A stretch of DNA of 40,845 nucleotides. Origin: Phoronis australis. Its lineage: Eukaryota; Phoronida; Phoronidae. Below, piece by piece: positions 9,207 through 20,327 of the stretch. A program made the translations under genes and the position numbers. The number at the start of each line of letters is the position of its first letter. The first letter of the stretch is position 1. The notes beneath the pieces are model-generated. The model had not been told where the DNA came from, made no database searches, and saw only the letters and a list, made by a program, of their open reading frames with translations. The stretch is from assembly GCA_002633005.1 (NCBI GenBank), contig NMRA01000287.1, forward strand, positions 287,393-328,237, read 5' to 3'.

Positions 9207-10904
9207 TATAAACTGCGATCACTACTGTGGAACCTACTTCACTTTTCCCAGCGCTTTCACTGCAATGTACATCAAAGAACACCGTGGGTTGGGCTAGCTT
9301 CTTAAACAGGTCAACTCTGTTCGAGGTTCATTTTAAAGTGAGGATTATCAAAATCGCACGGGGGGAATTCCAGTGAACTGATGTCAATATAGGTTAATTA
9401 CAGATGAAAACATTTTTGAGAACGACCAGTGGTTGAGCAAGGCTAGAAGTGGACAGAGTGACAGAGACTGTACGGGGATGGACAGTGACAAAGTTCATGT
9501 TAAAACATTATATCCAGCGTATCTCGAGCTCATATAAGGTATTTTCATCCATTGGACACACTGAATGATCTAAGATGTTGCATGGGCGCCCCTATATGCA
9601 CCTACAGTGTGTTAACAATTTTACACTTAGTGATGAAGAATTTGAATCTAAAAAGAAACCATAATTTTTATAAGCGTAGACATTTCTGAGTATAAACGCT
9701 TTAGCCTCAATACATTGGAATACAATCCAATGAGAAAATGCCGCGACCGAATTGGCGGTCCACCAAAGATGAGGACATTAAGTGCATACTCCTTAGTTAA
9801 AGCACAATGAAATTACAAGTGCATTTCCACTTGTGACGGACGTGCAATCACAGAACATTCTGATTAACTGTGAAAAAATATTTAAATCAAGAAAAATAAT
9901 TAATGAACCAATTTGTAGGTCTCTTTGAAACGTTTACTTGTATGTATCAATTTTTGTCGAATCACTTTGCGTAGCGGAAGAAAATGTCATCAAAGGTATG
10001 TGACAGACGTACGCAGTGAATTTGATTTTTTTGAAATTTTAACTTTCCTTGCAATTTTCCGTGAATTGTGTAATGTGGTAACTTTTTGAATGGTATGGTG
10101 ATATAGTGGAATGTTTAAGATATAAAACACATAAAAGATTTAAGGTCATCTGTATGAAATATCCAGTAGGCTTAATTATTGTAAGATGAGTAACTGTGAC
10201 GGACGAACGTGACGTGTGCATTTCTTAAACGTAAACGTTACATTATTGCAAAATTTGTAAGCCACATCCTTCCTGGTGGTGATTTAGTCAATTACTTAAA
10301 TAAAACAAGGTCTTTTATGTTTAAATAACTTAAAAGTAAGTTATCGCCTGATTTAGCTCCTGGTTAATTAATTAGAACATTTACGACAAGGTCAACTTTT
10401 TACCTTATCTACTTTAAATAAACTAGCTAAAACATCTCAACTGTTCAAATAGATAAATGTTAAACTTTCTGTTTTGAGATATACATTCGGACGAAAATAT
10501 ATGTAACAGTCCTAAATGTCTAATCTGCAACTCGTTGGAAAACTGCTGTCTCAAAATTCTAACTTTCTGAACATGGAACTTAACCTTGATTAATAGAGAA
10601 CGTTTTTTCAAGTGCTTATGGAACGTAGTGATTTCACTCTAACGGGCAATGAAAATGGTCCGCCACAATTCAAGATTACTGGACCATGAAATATACACGA
10701 ATTGCGCTTCTCATCTGAATTATCTCTGCGAGGCTAGTCAAACAGCTCACTACTCAGAGAATGAAGAATCTTAAACTGAACAAATTCGTTTTCAACAGAT
10801 ATTGCTCTACCTACATAAAACTCATTTTATGTAATCCACAGCATAATACTTTTCCACGTAAATTGTTCCACTGAAAATTTCCAATGTCTGTTTCATGTGG
10901 AGTT
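9207..10904. other. Non-coding, AT-rich
   Basis: No gene, RNA or repeat array is seen. Just outside the 5' LTR the minus strand has a short open run with a hydrophobic end (SEVGSTVVIAV); it is discussed as a weak finding only. Confidence 0.5.
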
Positions 10905-13228
10905 CAAAAAACAATGACTTGTCGATATTTTCTAATGTCCTCAGTGTGCACCAGTGGGGTGGGTAGTGAAAGTGTACGTGTATATAACAATACGCAAACT
11001 CCGCAGTGACATGAGTTTGGCTGCCGTGGAACATCATGCCTGTCATTCGAAATACAGTTCCATTCTTTCACGTCATACTTCATGCATGAAAGGACATCAA
11101 GCATCTTGGATATGGTTTTCTGCTGAGTTGGCTTAACAAAATCCCCTGCTTTACTGTCGAGCACAACTATGTACTTGTGTCTGGTGAAACACACAGAAAG
11201 AATCAATGACCGCTGCCATTGGGATTACATGGTACAAAAAGCACCTTTTTCAAATTTCCAAGCGGATCTTCAGATAGGTTATAAGTACTGCATCTCTCAA
11301 AATTTCGCAAATGTACAAGCAATGTTACAGTTTTCTGCAATTATCCTGAGATACTCATCAATAACAAAGTTTGACAACCACTTCCCTTGTAGTGTGTTGC
11401 TATCCCCAATGGGGACAACACCATGAACGATAGCAGAAACCAACTCCTGATGTTCAGCCAGTTTAAACGGCATTTGCGGTTGAATCTTTTCAATGACACA
11501 TTTGGAACACTGGGTAGAATCATCTTAACACTTCACAAAAAGACTCAAACATTGCATCTTCAGGCAATTCTCGTATTTGTACAAGGTTGTCCTCAGGGGA
11601 ATCAGACCTGTCAGCTACGAGGAGAGGACATGACACAACCCCGACGCACTAACAAAGTGCGTCTTCCGAGTGTGAGGAACCGCTAGCACACCTTCCCATG
11701 ACTTCATAAGCATTTCATGTACATCATGAATAATACCGTCACCGTTAAATTGAATACTTATTCCCGGATTTCTCTCTCTCTCTCGCTACGTCTGGATACT
11801 GCCCTGGGTTTTTACGGTACATTTTCCAGTTTTGATAGCACTCCAAACAGTTCTTTCCACAGTTGCACCCAATCCATCAACAAGGCCATTGCCATGGGAG
11901 GTGGCAAAGAAGTGCCAATTTATGTTCGCGTTAAAACGACTCTCCCATTGAAGAAGGTTTGAGAATGACTATCTTTGCTTGAATTGTGAAGTAGCGCTTT
12001 CACACAAGATGTTCATTTCTTTTATTAGAGGGTATTTCTCTTTCCCCTTACCCAAAATGGCAGTGAGGAAAATGTACACACTTTGCTTAGGATGACTGAC
12101 ATTATCTAAGACTATGACAAAGTTCATGCGAAGTTGTTCACTTATCCAAGTATGTGCAGTGAAAAGAGACACTTTTGCATGGCTCCAATGGGCAGCTTGA
12201 ACTTCATATTTTGAATGATTGTCGCGTTCTCCGACAAATCAACCTGAATTGCAACTTCTTTACCATTGCAAGGTGCCACAAGGCAGTCCAATTTTCTGGC
12301 TTGTCTTCTTTTAATATAAGTATGGATGAGAAAGTTTTTCAAACTTTTCTTCAATTCCAAAAATACATCCATCACTGTACCAATAATATTGACCTTCTCC
12401 GCAAACTGCCATTGCTGATAACGAACTGGCACATTCCGAACCTCTCTACTTGAATTTACTGTGCCAGTGAATGGAGCACATTTTTCACATTTGCAGAACA
12501 TACAGTCTTTGCACTCCTCATCACATGTCACCTGCCAGATAAAATTATGAAATGTGCTAGACAACAAAGTTTAAACATGCAAAGCTTCCAGAAACAGGCG
12601 CACATTTTTGTGGTATGAGCAGACGCAGATGTTGTGCGGAATTTTGTCAAATAATTTCACACATTTTGGTCAGAGTTCACAAAAATTTACTTAGTCCAAT
12701 CTGTAACCCGTGATACATTTCAGAGAATATATGAAAGACTTCTGAGAATGACATGAGCATGTACCGAGTTTGTTCAGTTATCTTCCCTTTTTACTGCTTC
12801 CATCTTTTTCTCGGATGATAATCCTATCTTTTCTTCCAGGAGCTTGCCATGATATATCATTCCTTACTTTATAACCAAGCTTTTAGTTTCTTCACTGATT
12901 GCCCTAGCTGTATGTTCCATAGTTTTTTTCTTCACATCCAGTCCTAACTGTTTTGCTACCTCCCTCACTGCATACCTTCTTTTTCTGGGCGAAAACAGTA
13001 ACGATGCTTGGGCTATCTTTACTACTTTTTCTTTCGCTTGTTTGGATTTAAATGGTAATATTTCTGCATCTTGGGTTGTTTTACCGATTTTAAAACACTC
13101 CTATACTTCCTGATTCTTAGCTTCTCTTTAAACTTCAATTTCTTTATTTCAAGTTTCGTGCCTTGGCTCTCGCAGCTGATTTCCAAGTTTTCCCTTCTTT
13201 TCTGCTGTCTCTCTTTAGCAGAAGCCAT
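10905..13228 (-). pseudogene. Dead copy of an invertebrate repeat gene: zinc-rich, RNase H-fold-like core plus ULP1-type protease
   Basis: This intronless gene of about 770 codons reads from ATG at 13228. In order: a basic N-terminus (MASAKERQQKRRENLE); VREVAKQLGLDVKKKT and NDISWQAPGRKDRIIIREKD; LFDKIPHNICVCSYHKNVRL; a Cys-rich stretch CDEECKDCMFCKCEKC; a core with QVDLSENATI, IVLDNVSHPKQSVYIFL and ESATSQFKQR, then NWHFFATSHGNGLVDGLGAT. The order of acidic motifs suggests an RNase H-fold/DDE-like domain. The C-terminus resembles a C48 (ULP1/SENP) cysteine protease: GKWLSNFVIDEYLRIIAEN, YIVVLDSKAGD, VPRQPNSCHCGVCVLLYTR. The likely catalytic His is Gln (SQWQRSL) and the Asp before the catalytic Cys-Gly is His. 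There are at least five frameshifts and four stops. I recall such multi-copy genes in invertebrate genomes without a settled name. It is probably a transposon gene or mobile-gene relic; no terminal repeats were identified. Confidence 0.65.
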
Positions 13229-13757
13229 TTTAGCAGGTGAGTCCCAAGGTACAAACTAAAGTATCCCAAAGTAATAAGCATATTTGGAACTCAAGTGTTA
13301 TAACTCTATTTGATGTTCTTCAGTAAGTTGGAAAGGGATTTCGCTAGAAAAATTTTAATTTTTTTGGACAAAATTCAAGCTTAAGATTTATGTGTCTGCA
13401 TAAAATCAGTTATGTTGTTCAGTTCTTATCATTCACTTGTCAGTAACAAGAATTCAAGATACACTCAAAAATCTAGAACAATTTTAGAGGTCAAGTGACC
13501 TCCAAAACTACAAGTGTGTGGCCAAAATTTGTTTTTGAAAATTCAAATACTGTTCCCGAAATTAGAAGGATTGGTCTTTCAGATGAGAACAAAATCATAA
13601 AGATAGCTGCAATTTCGATTTATGTCTAGAGGTTGACCTTTTCACGGAATTGCTCACAGATAAAATTCTCATTTCTCAATTGTATAAACAATTATGGCGA
13701 CATCATCAAAATGTTTAGAAGTACCCACAGAACAGTTCATCGGGAAAATTGACATAC
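13229..13757. other. Intergenic or intronic stretch
   Basis: It holds the 5' flank of the ULP1-type pseudogene and an inverted repeat AGGTCA-AG-TGACCT near 13488-13503. I see no coding potential. Confidence 0.5.
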
Positions 13758-13793
13758 CTCCACCATCTCCATTTCTAGTTGGCGTACTGGTGT
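13758..13793 (-). CDS. Mini-exon A (36 nt)
   Basis: Minus-strand acceptor ATTTCAG, donor GTATGTC. In phase 1 it encodes (D)TSTPTRNGDGG plus one base. The differences from mini-exon D are few. It is the last copy in transcription order. Confidence 0.55.
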
Positions 13794-13876
13794 CTGAAAT
13801 CATAATTTAATTTCAAAATAAAAGTTGTAAGTGGGAGTTGCTGAACGAGACAAATAAAAACCCAAGGATCAAAATG

Positions 13877-14026
13877 TTACTGGCGTACTGTCTACCTAAT
13901 ATTACTGGCGTATTGTCTACCTAATATTACTGGCGTACTGTCTACCTAATATTACTGGCGTATTGTCTACCTAATATTACTGGCATATTGTCTGCCTAAT
14001 AATGCTGGCGTATTATCTACCTAAGG
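13877..14026. repeat. 25-bp minisatellite, block 1
   Basis: Six units of about 25 bp, of the form TTACTGGCGTATTGTCTACC followed by TAATA, lie in the intron between mini-exons B and A. Confidence 0.9.
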
Positions 14027-14089
14027 CTCATCTCTAATCTCATTGTAAGTGGACAAAGTTAATTTCATGTTAGAAGAACATTGACATAC

Positions 14090-14130
14090 TCTATCTCCAA
14101 AATCTCCATTTCCAGTAGGCTTAGTTGTAT
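14090..14130 (-). CDS. Mini-exon B (41-nt variant)
   Basis: Acceptor TTTGTAG, donor A|GTATGTC. It reads (D)TTKPTGNGDFGDR. A 5-nt insertion (ATAGA) precedes the donor compared with the 36-nt copies. Inclusion would change the phase from 1 to 0 and shift the next exon. It may be skipped or dead. Confidence 0.4.
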
Positions 14131-14291
14131 CTACAAATCATAATTTAGTTTCACAATTAGTATTTTGTCTGTAAGTGAATGTTGTTGCAAGAGACAAATA
14201 AAACTCAAGGAGGCAAAAGTTAATGGAGTATTGTCTACCTAATGCTCAGATTTAATGTGATCACTGAATTTAGAGAAAAATATTGACATAC

Positions 14292-14327
14292 CTCCACCAT
14301 CTCCATTTCCAGTTGGCTTAGTGGTAT
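14292..14327 (-). CDS. Mini-exon C (36 nt)
   Basis: Acceptor TTTCTAG, donor GTATGTC. Phase 1-1; encodes DTTKPTGNGDGG, the consensus repeat. Confidence 0.6.
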
Positions 14328-14489
14328 CTAGAAATCATAATTTAGTTTCACAATTAATACTTTTTCTGTAAGAGAGAATTGTTGATAGAGACAAATAAAA
14401 ACTCAAGAAGGCAAAAGTTATTGGAGTATTGTCTACCTAATGCTCAGATTTAATGTGATCACTGAATTTAGAGAAAAATATTGACATAC

Positions 14490-14525
14490 CTCCACCATCT
14501 CCATTTCTAGTTGGCTTACTGGTGT
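14490..14525 (-). CDS. Mini-exon D (36 nt)
   Basis: Acceptor ATTTCAG, donor GTATGTC. Phase 1-1; encodes DTSKPTRNGDGG. It corresponds to mini-exon A in the duplicated block 732 bp away. Confidence 0.6.
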
Positions 14526-14606
14526 CTGAAATCATAATTTAATTTCAAAATAAAAATTGTAAGTGAGAGTCGCTGAACGAGACAAATAAAGACCCAAGGA
14601 TCAAAA

Positions 14607-14757
14607 TGTTACTGGCGTACTGTCTACCTAATATTACTAGCGTATTGTCTACCTAATATTACTTGCATAATGTCTGCCTAATGTTACTGGCGTATTGTCT
14701 ACCTAATGTTACAAGCGTATTGTCTACCTAATGTTACTGGCGTATTGTCTACCTAAA
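14607..14757. repeat. 25-bp minisatellite, block 2
   Basis: Six units of the same 25-bp repeat lie between mini-exons E and D, at the position matching block 1 in the 732-bp duplication. Confidence 0.9.
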
Positions 14758-14821
14758 GCTCAGCTCTAATCTCATTGTAAGGGAACAAAGTTAATTTCAT
14801 GTTAGAGGAAGATTGACATAC

Positions 14822-14862
14822 TCTATCTCCAAAATTTCCATTTTCAGTTGGCTTAGTTGTAT
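14822..14862 (-). CDS. Mini-exon E (41-nt variant)
   Basis: Acceptor TTTGGAG, donor A|GTATGTC. It carries the same 5-nt extension as mini-exon B; phase 1-0. It encodes (D)TTKPTENGNFGDR. It is the partner of B in the higher-order duplication. Confidence 0.4.
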
Positions 14863-15022
14863 CTCCAAATCATAATTTAGTTTCACAATTAGTATTTTGT
14901 CTGTACCTGAATGTTGTTGCAAGAGACAAATAAAACTCAAGGAGGAAAAATTATTGGAGTATTGTCTACCTAATGCTCAGATTTAATGTGATCACTGAAT
15001 TTAGAGAAAAATATTGACACAC

Positions 15023-15058
15023 CCCCACCATCTCCATTTCCAGTTGGCTTAGTGGTAT
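15023..15058 (-). CDS. Mini-exon F (36 nt)
   Basis: Acceptor TTTATAG, donor GTGTGTC (GTGTGT rather than GTATGT). Encodes DTTKPTGNGDGG in phase 1-1. Confidence 0.55.
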
Positions 15059-15219
15059 CTATAAATCATAATTTAGTTTCATAATTAGTATTTTTTCTGT
15101 AAGAGAGAATTGGTGATAGAGACAAATAAAAACTCAAGAAGGCAAAAGTTACTGGAGTATTGCTTACCTAATGCTCAGATTTAATATGATCTCCGAATTT
15201 AGAAAAAAAATTGACATAC

Positions 15220-15255
15220 CCCCACCATATCCATTTCCGGTTGGCTTAGTGGTAT
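15220..15255 (-). pseudogene. Mini-exon G, acceptor lost
   Basis: The donor GTATGTC is intact, but the acceptor reads TTTTTAA instead of TAG, so this copy should not be spliced in. It would encode DTTKPTGNGYGG. Confidence 0.55.
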
Positions 15256-15413
15256 TTAAAAATCACAATTTAGTTTCATAATTAGTATTATTCTGTAAGT
15301 GAGAGTTGCTGATAGAGACAAATAAAACTCAAGGAAGCAAGTTACTGGAGTATTGTCTACCTAATGCTCAGATTTAATGTGATCACTGAATTTAGAGAAA
15401 AATATTGACATAC

Positions 15414-15449
15414 CTCCACCATCTCCATTTCCAGTTGGCTTAGTGGTAT
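15414..15449 (-). CDS. Mini-exon H (36 nt)
   Basis: Acceptor TTTATAG, donor GTATGTC. Phase 1-1; encodes DTTKPTGNGDGG. Its upstream flank (about 15480-15600) resembles that of mini-exon I, showing a common duplicated unit. Confidence 0.6.
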
Positions 15450-15480
15450 CTATAAATCACAAGTATATTTATCTGTAAGT

Positions 15481-17422
15481 ACATGTAAGACTTGGTGCTC
15501 GAGACAAAGACCCGAGTGGCCAAAATTTGCTGCGTGTACGTGTACACCTACACAATAAAACCCATGGGATGGCTATTTTTTCCAGTTTGTACGTGACTGA
15601 GGGAAGTGAAACCGAAATTTGGTGACGAAAGCATTCAGCAAATGTTTTGAGTCGTTACAAACAGGGGATCGCAGCAGTCTGCTGTATTTCATTCACATTG
15701 ATGAACTTTTCAAAATTCTTCTAGATGAAAGATTTTGTCAAATATTTGATCGATACTGAATAAAAGATAATCGCGTATTTCAATTCTTTGTATGTTTGAT
15801 TATGCACCAACCAGGTATTTAATGCCCGCCATAGAGAGGGAAGTTTGTCCTCATGCTATGTAGGAAAATATTTTGCAATAGACCTCAAAAATGTGTATTA
15901 TACAAGAATAGCGGACAATACGCTGGCGGAGTCCAGTGGGCTTTTATGTGGGATTTTCTTTTTTCTAGGAAATTAAATTGACAGAAGATGAAATGAAATT
16001 GTGATTTCATGTCGTAAAGGAAATCAAGGTAAGCACATCGGAGTGAACACTTCCGTAAATATCGGTTACCTCTGCGTCTTTCATTGTTTGTCTACCGTGG
16101 TTCATTGCCATGATTGTTGTATGTATTTTTGCGACGAACGATACCCTTTGTTTAAGATGATGTACCTCTTACATTTCCTCACTAAATAATGTTTTCAAGC
16201 CGCAGAAGCTCTTGACCTGGTTATATAAAAAGATCAACACTTGATTTGGATGTCATTATACTGGCGGCAAATTCGCACTGCTGTTCGGTGGGGTTTATTA
16301 TTACGTCATGCATGAGGTCAACGCATGAACAAATGGATCATGGCAGTTCTTACATACATTTCTCGCAGAGAAGAATTACCTGCTGATAAAGCCAGTGACT
16401 GCAGCTCATAAAACGTGAAAATTTCGATCCCAACCGGTCTAACATGAATAAATTAGTGAATTAAAACTAATTAAGCATTGGGAGCGGAAGACATCGGAAT
16501 TTTGATCTCCTGGCGTTAAATTGACGAACCACTGTCAGTGTGGTAATTGAATTTATGTCCACCAAAATCTGAGTCCGGGTGAATTGGAAGTCATTTTCTC
16601 ATTACTCTAGAGAGTGTCATTGTGAAAAGTCCTCCATTATAATAGACCTGTGCACTCTAGACTAGGTCTGATAGTAAACCTTCTCCAACATCTCGTTGCT
16701 CCTTTGGCCTAAGGCAGACACTCGTTAAAACATCACTGAAACCTGCCACTGTGAGACGTTCACACACACCTACTCAGGAACAAACATCGAAACATATTTT
16801 AACTCTTCCCTTGGAATGCAGCAGGTAACCATTATCAATTACGAACGTTAGTATATTTTTTATTGAAACGAGTTTCCCACATTTACAGACCATGAGTTTG
16901 ACTGGCCAGACGATGTGTGTGACTTGGTTGCAGCGGAACCTCTCGGATTCTAAAAGTAAGCCATTACAGCAACTTGCATGGCTGAGTAAAAGTATACCCA
17001 AACACAGCTACAGTATATGATGATCAAGCAAAACATGTGAACTTTATTTAAGAAAAACTCCTACTCAAAATACTACAGTTACATGTATGTTCGGTGGGTT
17101 TCCCGACATTGATAACGTGCAAGTGAAGGGACAGTAGGCAAAGGTAAACGACTCTGATAGCTGAAATTCCACTTAACGACACAAGTAGTGTGAAAAATTG
17201 ATAAAAACAAGTTGAAGAAATTCACCGGTACCCAGGCCGGTGCCTGGAGGTGGGTTATAATACACTGTACGTGCGATCATGCACAATATGAGTTTGCAAA
17301 CTTGTGAACAAGAATTAGGAACATACACGTTCAATTTCATCAGAATTCTCCAGGCATCACAGTAAATGGGTACGTCCCAAAATGAGGTCAGATGTACTGT
17401 GTATTTCCGATGGAAACGCTTA
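15481..17422. other. Intron-like stretch, no gene seen
   Basis: The first 120 bases are the duplicated flank shared with mini-exon I. A 75-codon minus-strand frame (16774-17001) with five cysteines and a 98-codon frame (17173-17469) show no family I know. No RNA or repeat array is seen. Confidence 0.45.
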
Positions 17423-17455
17423 TAGAAAAATAGCCGAAGATCAATGAAAAAAACT
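17423..17455 (+). repeat. 33-bp direct repeat, left copy
   Basis: It starts TAGAAAAATAGCCGAAGATC and ends AATGAAAAAAACT. It is identical to 20328-20360. The pair brackets the CXC-domain pseudogene, so it looks like a long target-site duplication. Confidence 0.85.
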
Positions 17456-17481
17456 GTTAAAGTACACATGCTCTCAACGGG

Positions 17482-19600
17482 ATGGCATTTTTGGAACTAC
17501 ATCTCTATTCATTTACTCTCATGCTGCCTCACCGAATTATGCCCGAGTGTGGTGCGGTCTTTTTAGTCGAGATGCATCAGCTTCCACAGTCTGTTTGGTC
17601 AGAGGTTCAAGCGGGAAATTTTGTAGTCAAGCGATCTTCTCATATGCTCTGTCAGGTAGATTCTGACCAATGGGTAAATGGGGCAAGCAAAACGGAGGTG
17701 GCATCATCGGTAATACCAAAACCACGTCAGCTCTATGGAGGTGGACACTCTCATTGCATCTGAGATATCATATAGCTGAACAAACTTACCGCTGTGGGAG
17801 TACATAGTTTCACAACGAAGCCACGAAAGCCAGGAAACTGTGCGGAAATTATGTCGAGAGTTCCCGTTTTTACACTTTCCATGAATTGAAGGTCTTCTCG
17901 TCCGCAAGGCCTTAGCTGCTACAAACCCTTTCAACAAAAGACCTAGAGCAACAGCACCAATCCAAGAGTAACTTTTGCATACCAATGAACATGGACACGG
18001 GGACACTAACAAATTAAGAATTTTTTTCAAGACAGATTATCATTGAGCAATGCGATAATTCAGACATGTCAATTCATGCACCTATGCGCAAAAATAATGT
18101 CCCAACATTTGCCAACTTATATGATGTGGTGAAACAAACCAAAGATAAAGATAAAGATAAGAAAATAGTTCTTAAGGCAGACAGAGATGCACTTGGCTGT
18201 CTAGCTACGGCTTATGAGGCGGGTCGGTCAGTTGATTTGCCGTCTGTGCTCAAACGCGAGCTTCTTCCAGTCCATGTTGTCTTGCAGAAACGAGTGGCAC
18301 ATTGCGCACTGGATATAAATCTTCACTTGTCGAAGTATTAATAGCTACCACATCGACTGTCCTGAAACAATTCAGCTTCATGACACGTCCGCTTGCCTCA
18401 TTATTGATATTGAAGCATTGCTGGTAACTCTTGGGAAGCGTGATGGTGATGTGACCTTCGAAAATCTGGCTGATTCATTCATGAAAACAGTGCTAAACAC
18501 AGGATTTCGATATCATAAAATTGATATTGTATTAGACAGATACAGACAAGAAACAATGAAGGACACAACAAGAAAACAGCGCAGTAAAGGAACACGGCAA
18601 ATCAGGTCATTTTTGGAAGGCCGTGATGTACCTCTTCCTCAAAACTGGTCAAATTTTTGGCTGAGAATAAAGCTGAACTAGCACATTTCTTGTCAGAGGA
18701 ACTGTGTTTGTAGACACCTGAAGATAAAGAGGTTATGGTTGCAGGAGGTTAAAAGATGAGCTGGAAGTCAAATCATCCAAGGATATGACTGATTTGAGGA
18801 CTCTGAAATTCACACATGACGAAGCAGATGCAAGACTGGTACTGCATGCTGTCCACAGTCAGCCGTGTTTTCCAGGGACACCCGATGTTCTACTGCTTCT
18901 GGTATCGCACTTCCAATAAATGCAATGTGAGCGTATCTGACTGATGTCATATATACCTATTGCAGCACTTTTCAACAAACTACTACGAGACTCAGCAACA
19001 TCCTTGTTTGCTTTTCATGCCGTCACCGGGTTTGGCACCAACTCGTACTTTNCTCGAAAACTGAGTACGTGCTCGAAATTTCGAGTACAGATTTTTCGAG
19101 TATGACATTAAATACACCAAAGCTGAGTCTGTACTCGAGTTGAGTATGAAGTGTGAGTTTGAGCATGATTCGAGTCTGAGTACGGAGATTGGAGACCGGG
19201 CCCAGAACAGACCTGTAGATGTAGCACGCCATTTACTATTCTCCAAGCCCGTGAACCCAGAAGTCCTTCACCACAACGCACAATGCCTGCCGTTTCCATC
19301 TGATGATAGTGCACTATCAGGTCAAGGTATGGCAAAATGATCATTGTTACATACCTGAGCTCCCAGTATCCTCTGATATGGGAGGGGCACACACAAACTT
19401 ATGCTTGCAGCCCATGCTAATGACACAGAGTAAAATCCCAGATAGCTTCCTAGAGATGGTATTGTGTGCATGTCAGAAACAACGCAACAGTAGAAAATGC
19501 AGATGCAAGAAATCTGGATTTCGATGCATATCATTATGCACATGCCAGCAGCACATTCATGATCAGATTCCTTGTATGCAAACAGTTTGATATGCCTGAC
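17482..19600 (+). pseudogene. Dead copy of a multi-copy CXC-domain gene
   Basis: This intronless plus-strand relic is readable in shifting frames. It contains MHQLPQSVWSEVQAGNFVVK and GGGIIGNTKTTSALWRWTLS; then IVLKADRDALGCLATAYEAG with VDLPSVLKRELLPV. Next is FENLADSFMKTVLNTGFRYH with KIDIVLDRYRQE and RSFLEGRDVPLPQNW; then AELAHFLSEEL, EVMVAGG, FTHDEADARLVLHAVHSQ and PDVLLLLVSHF. After a disrupted stretch (19040-19230) it continues YIPELPVSSDMGG and IPDSFLEMVLCACQKQ, and ends in a Cys-rich CXC motif CRCKKSGFRCISLCTCQQ. The DIVxDRYR, HDEADxR and DxxxLL blocks suggest a PIN/FEN-like nuclease fold (inference). Many invertebrate genomes carry large families of such proteins, with no function I can name. 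At least four frameshifts and several stops kill it. Confidence 0.65.
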
Positions 19601-20327
19601 TTCAGGCATGTTAAAAAGTACCAAAAAGGGAACACTAAAACTGTGTTCAACAGGCCTGAAAACAATTCATGCAACAGAAAATCTAATGTCCTCAATAACA
19701 ATAACTAAATTGTTTTTTATGAATGGAAGATAACGGGATAATGTGAACATTTGTATATTCCGTCAAAATAGTGTCACCTTGCTTAACGAGCATTGCAAAT
19801 TAACGACTATTTTTTCCTCATTATGTAAGTATACATCTATAACCCAATAAATATGAAATAAATTTCTCCAAAAATGTCTTTAGCATGTTTGTTGACCATG
19901 AAAATATATATATTAACACCTCATTTTACAAGTTAGCCTGCAGGAGCACAAACTTATGACTCAAATTACATTTTATGGTAATGGCGGCACCTAATTTGCA
20001 TAATTAGTTTTTAGAAATGCATTTTTTAGTTTTCATAAGTGATCTATGGCTCAAGAAGTATTTATAAGAAGTGTACAGGTGAGACTTTTCACCATTTTAA
20101 ATGGTATATTGTGATTTCTATTACAAAAATACATCTGAACTTGACAATTTGGCCGCCATTTTGTTTATGCTAATTAGATGGTCAAAAATGCAAAATTAGG
20201 CTTGGGAACAGGGTTACTTGAATTCGCCATGCCTTGATTGTCTGAAAAAGTCTTGTTCCCAACTTTTACTAAAAAATGCTTCTAGAACCTTATACAGGGC
20301 TCTTTTCAAGAAATGCGTCTAGACTAA
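19601..20327 (+). other. 3' part of the inserted CXC segment, non-coding
   Basis: It includes AATAAATATGAAATAAA (about 19848-19864) and two opposite-facing blocks, AATGGCGGCACCTAATTTGC (19978) and GGCCGCCATTTTGTTTATGC (20151), which resemble UTR sequence of the element. There is no poly(A) tail before the right direct repeat. Confidence 0.4.

Larger units (their letters stand above)
13740..15480. repeat. Tandem array of mini-exon units, with a 732-bp higher-order duplication
   Basis: Basic units of about 195-205 bp contain mini-exon plus intron (for example C to D, F to G, G to H). The A-B-C block is repeated as D-E-F with spacings of 732, 732 and 731 bp, including the minisatellite. Conserved intron blocks such as CTCAGATTTAATGTGATCAC recur in every 36-nt unit of the C/F/G/H type. 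Confidence 0.8.

Noticed and set aside
13488-13503. AGGTCA-AG-TGACCT inverted repeat resembling a nuclear-receptor site
   Set aside because: Two-base spacing is not the usual IR1 or IR3, and there is no promoter nearby; chance is likely.
13877-14757. CRISPR-like array (regular 25-bp repeats)
   Set aside because: The repeats are head-to-tail with no unique spacers, in a eukaryotic intron; they are minisatellites.
17704-18030. Minus-strand 108-codon frame with a membrane-like stretch and a perfect GTAAGTT donor at 17789
   Set aside because: It is antisense to the CXC-gene relic, whose plus-strand frames through this stretch fit the family (for example HIAEQTYRCGS, FHNEATKARK). The hydrophobic run and donor are chance.
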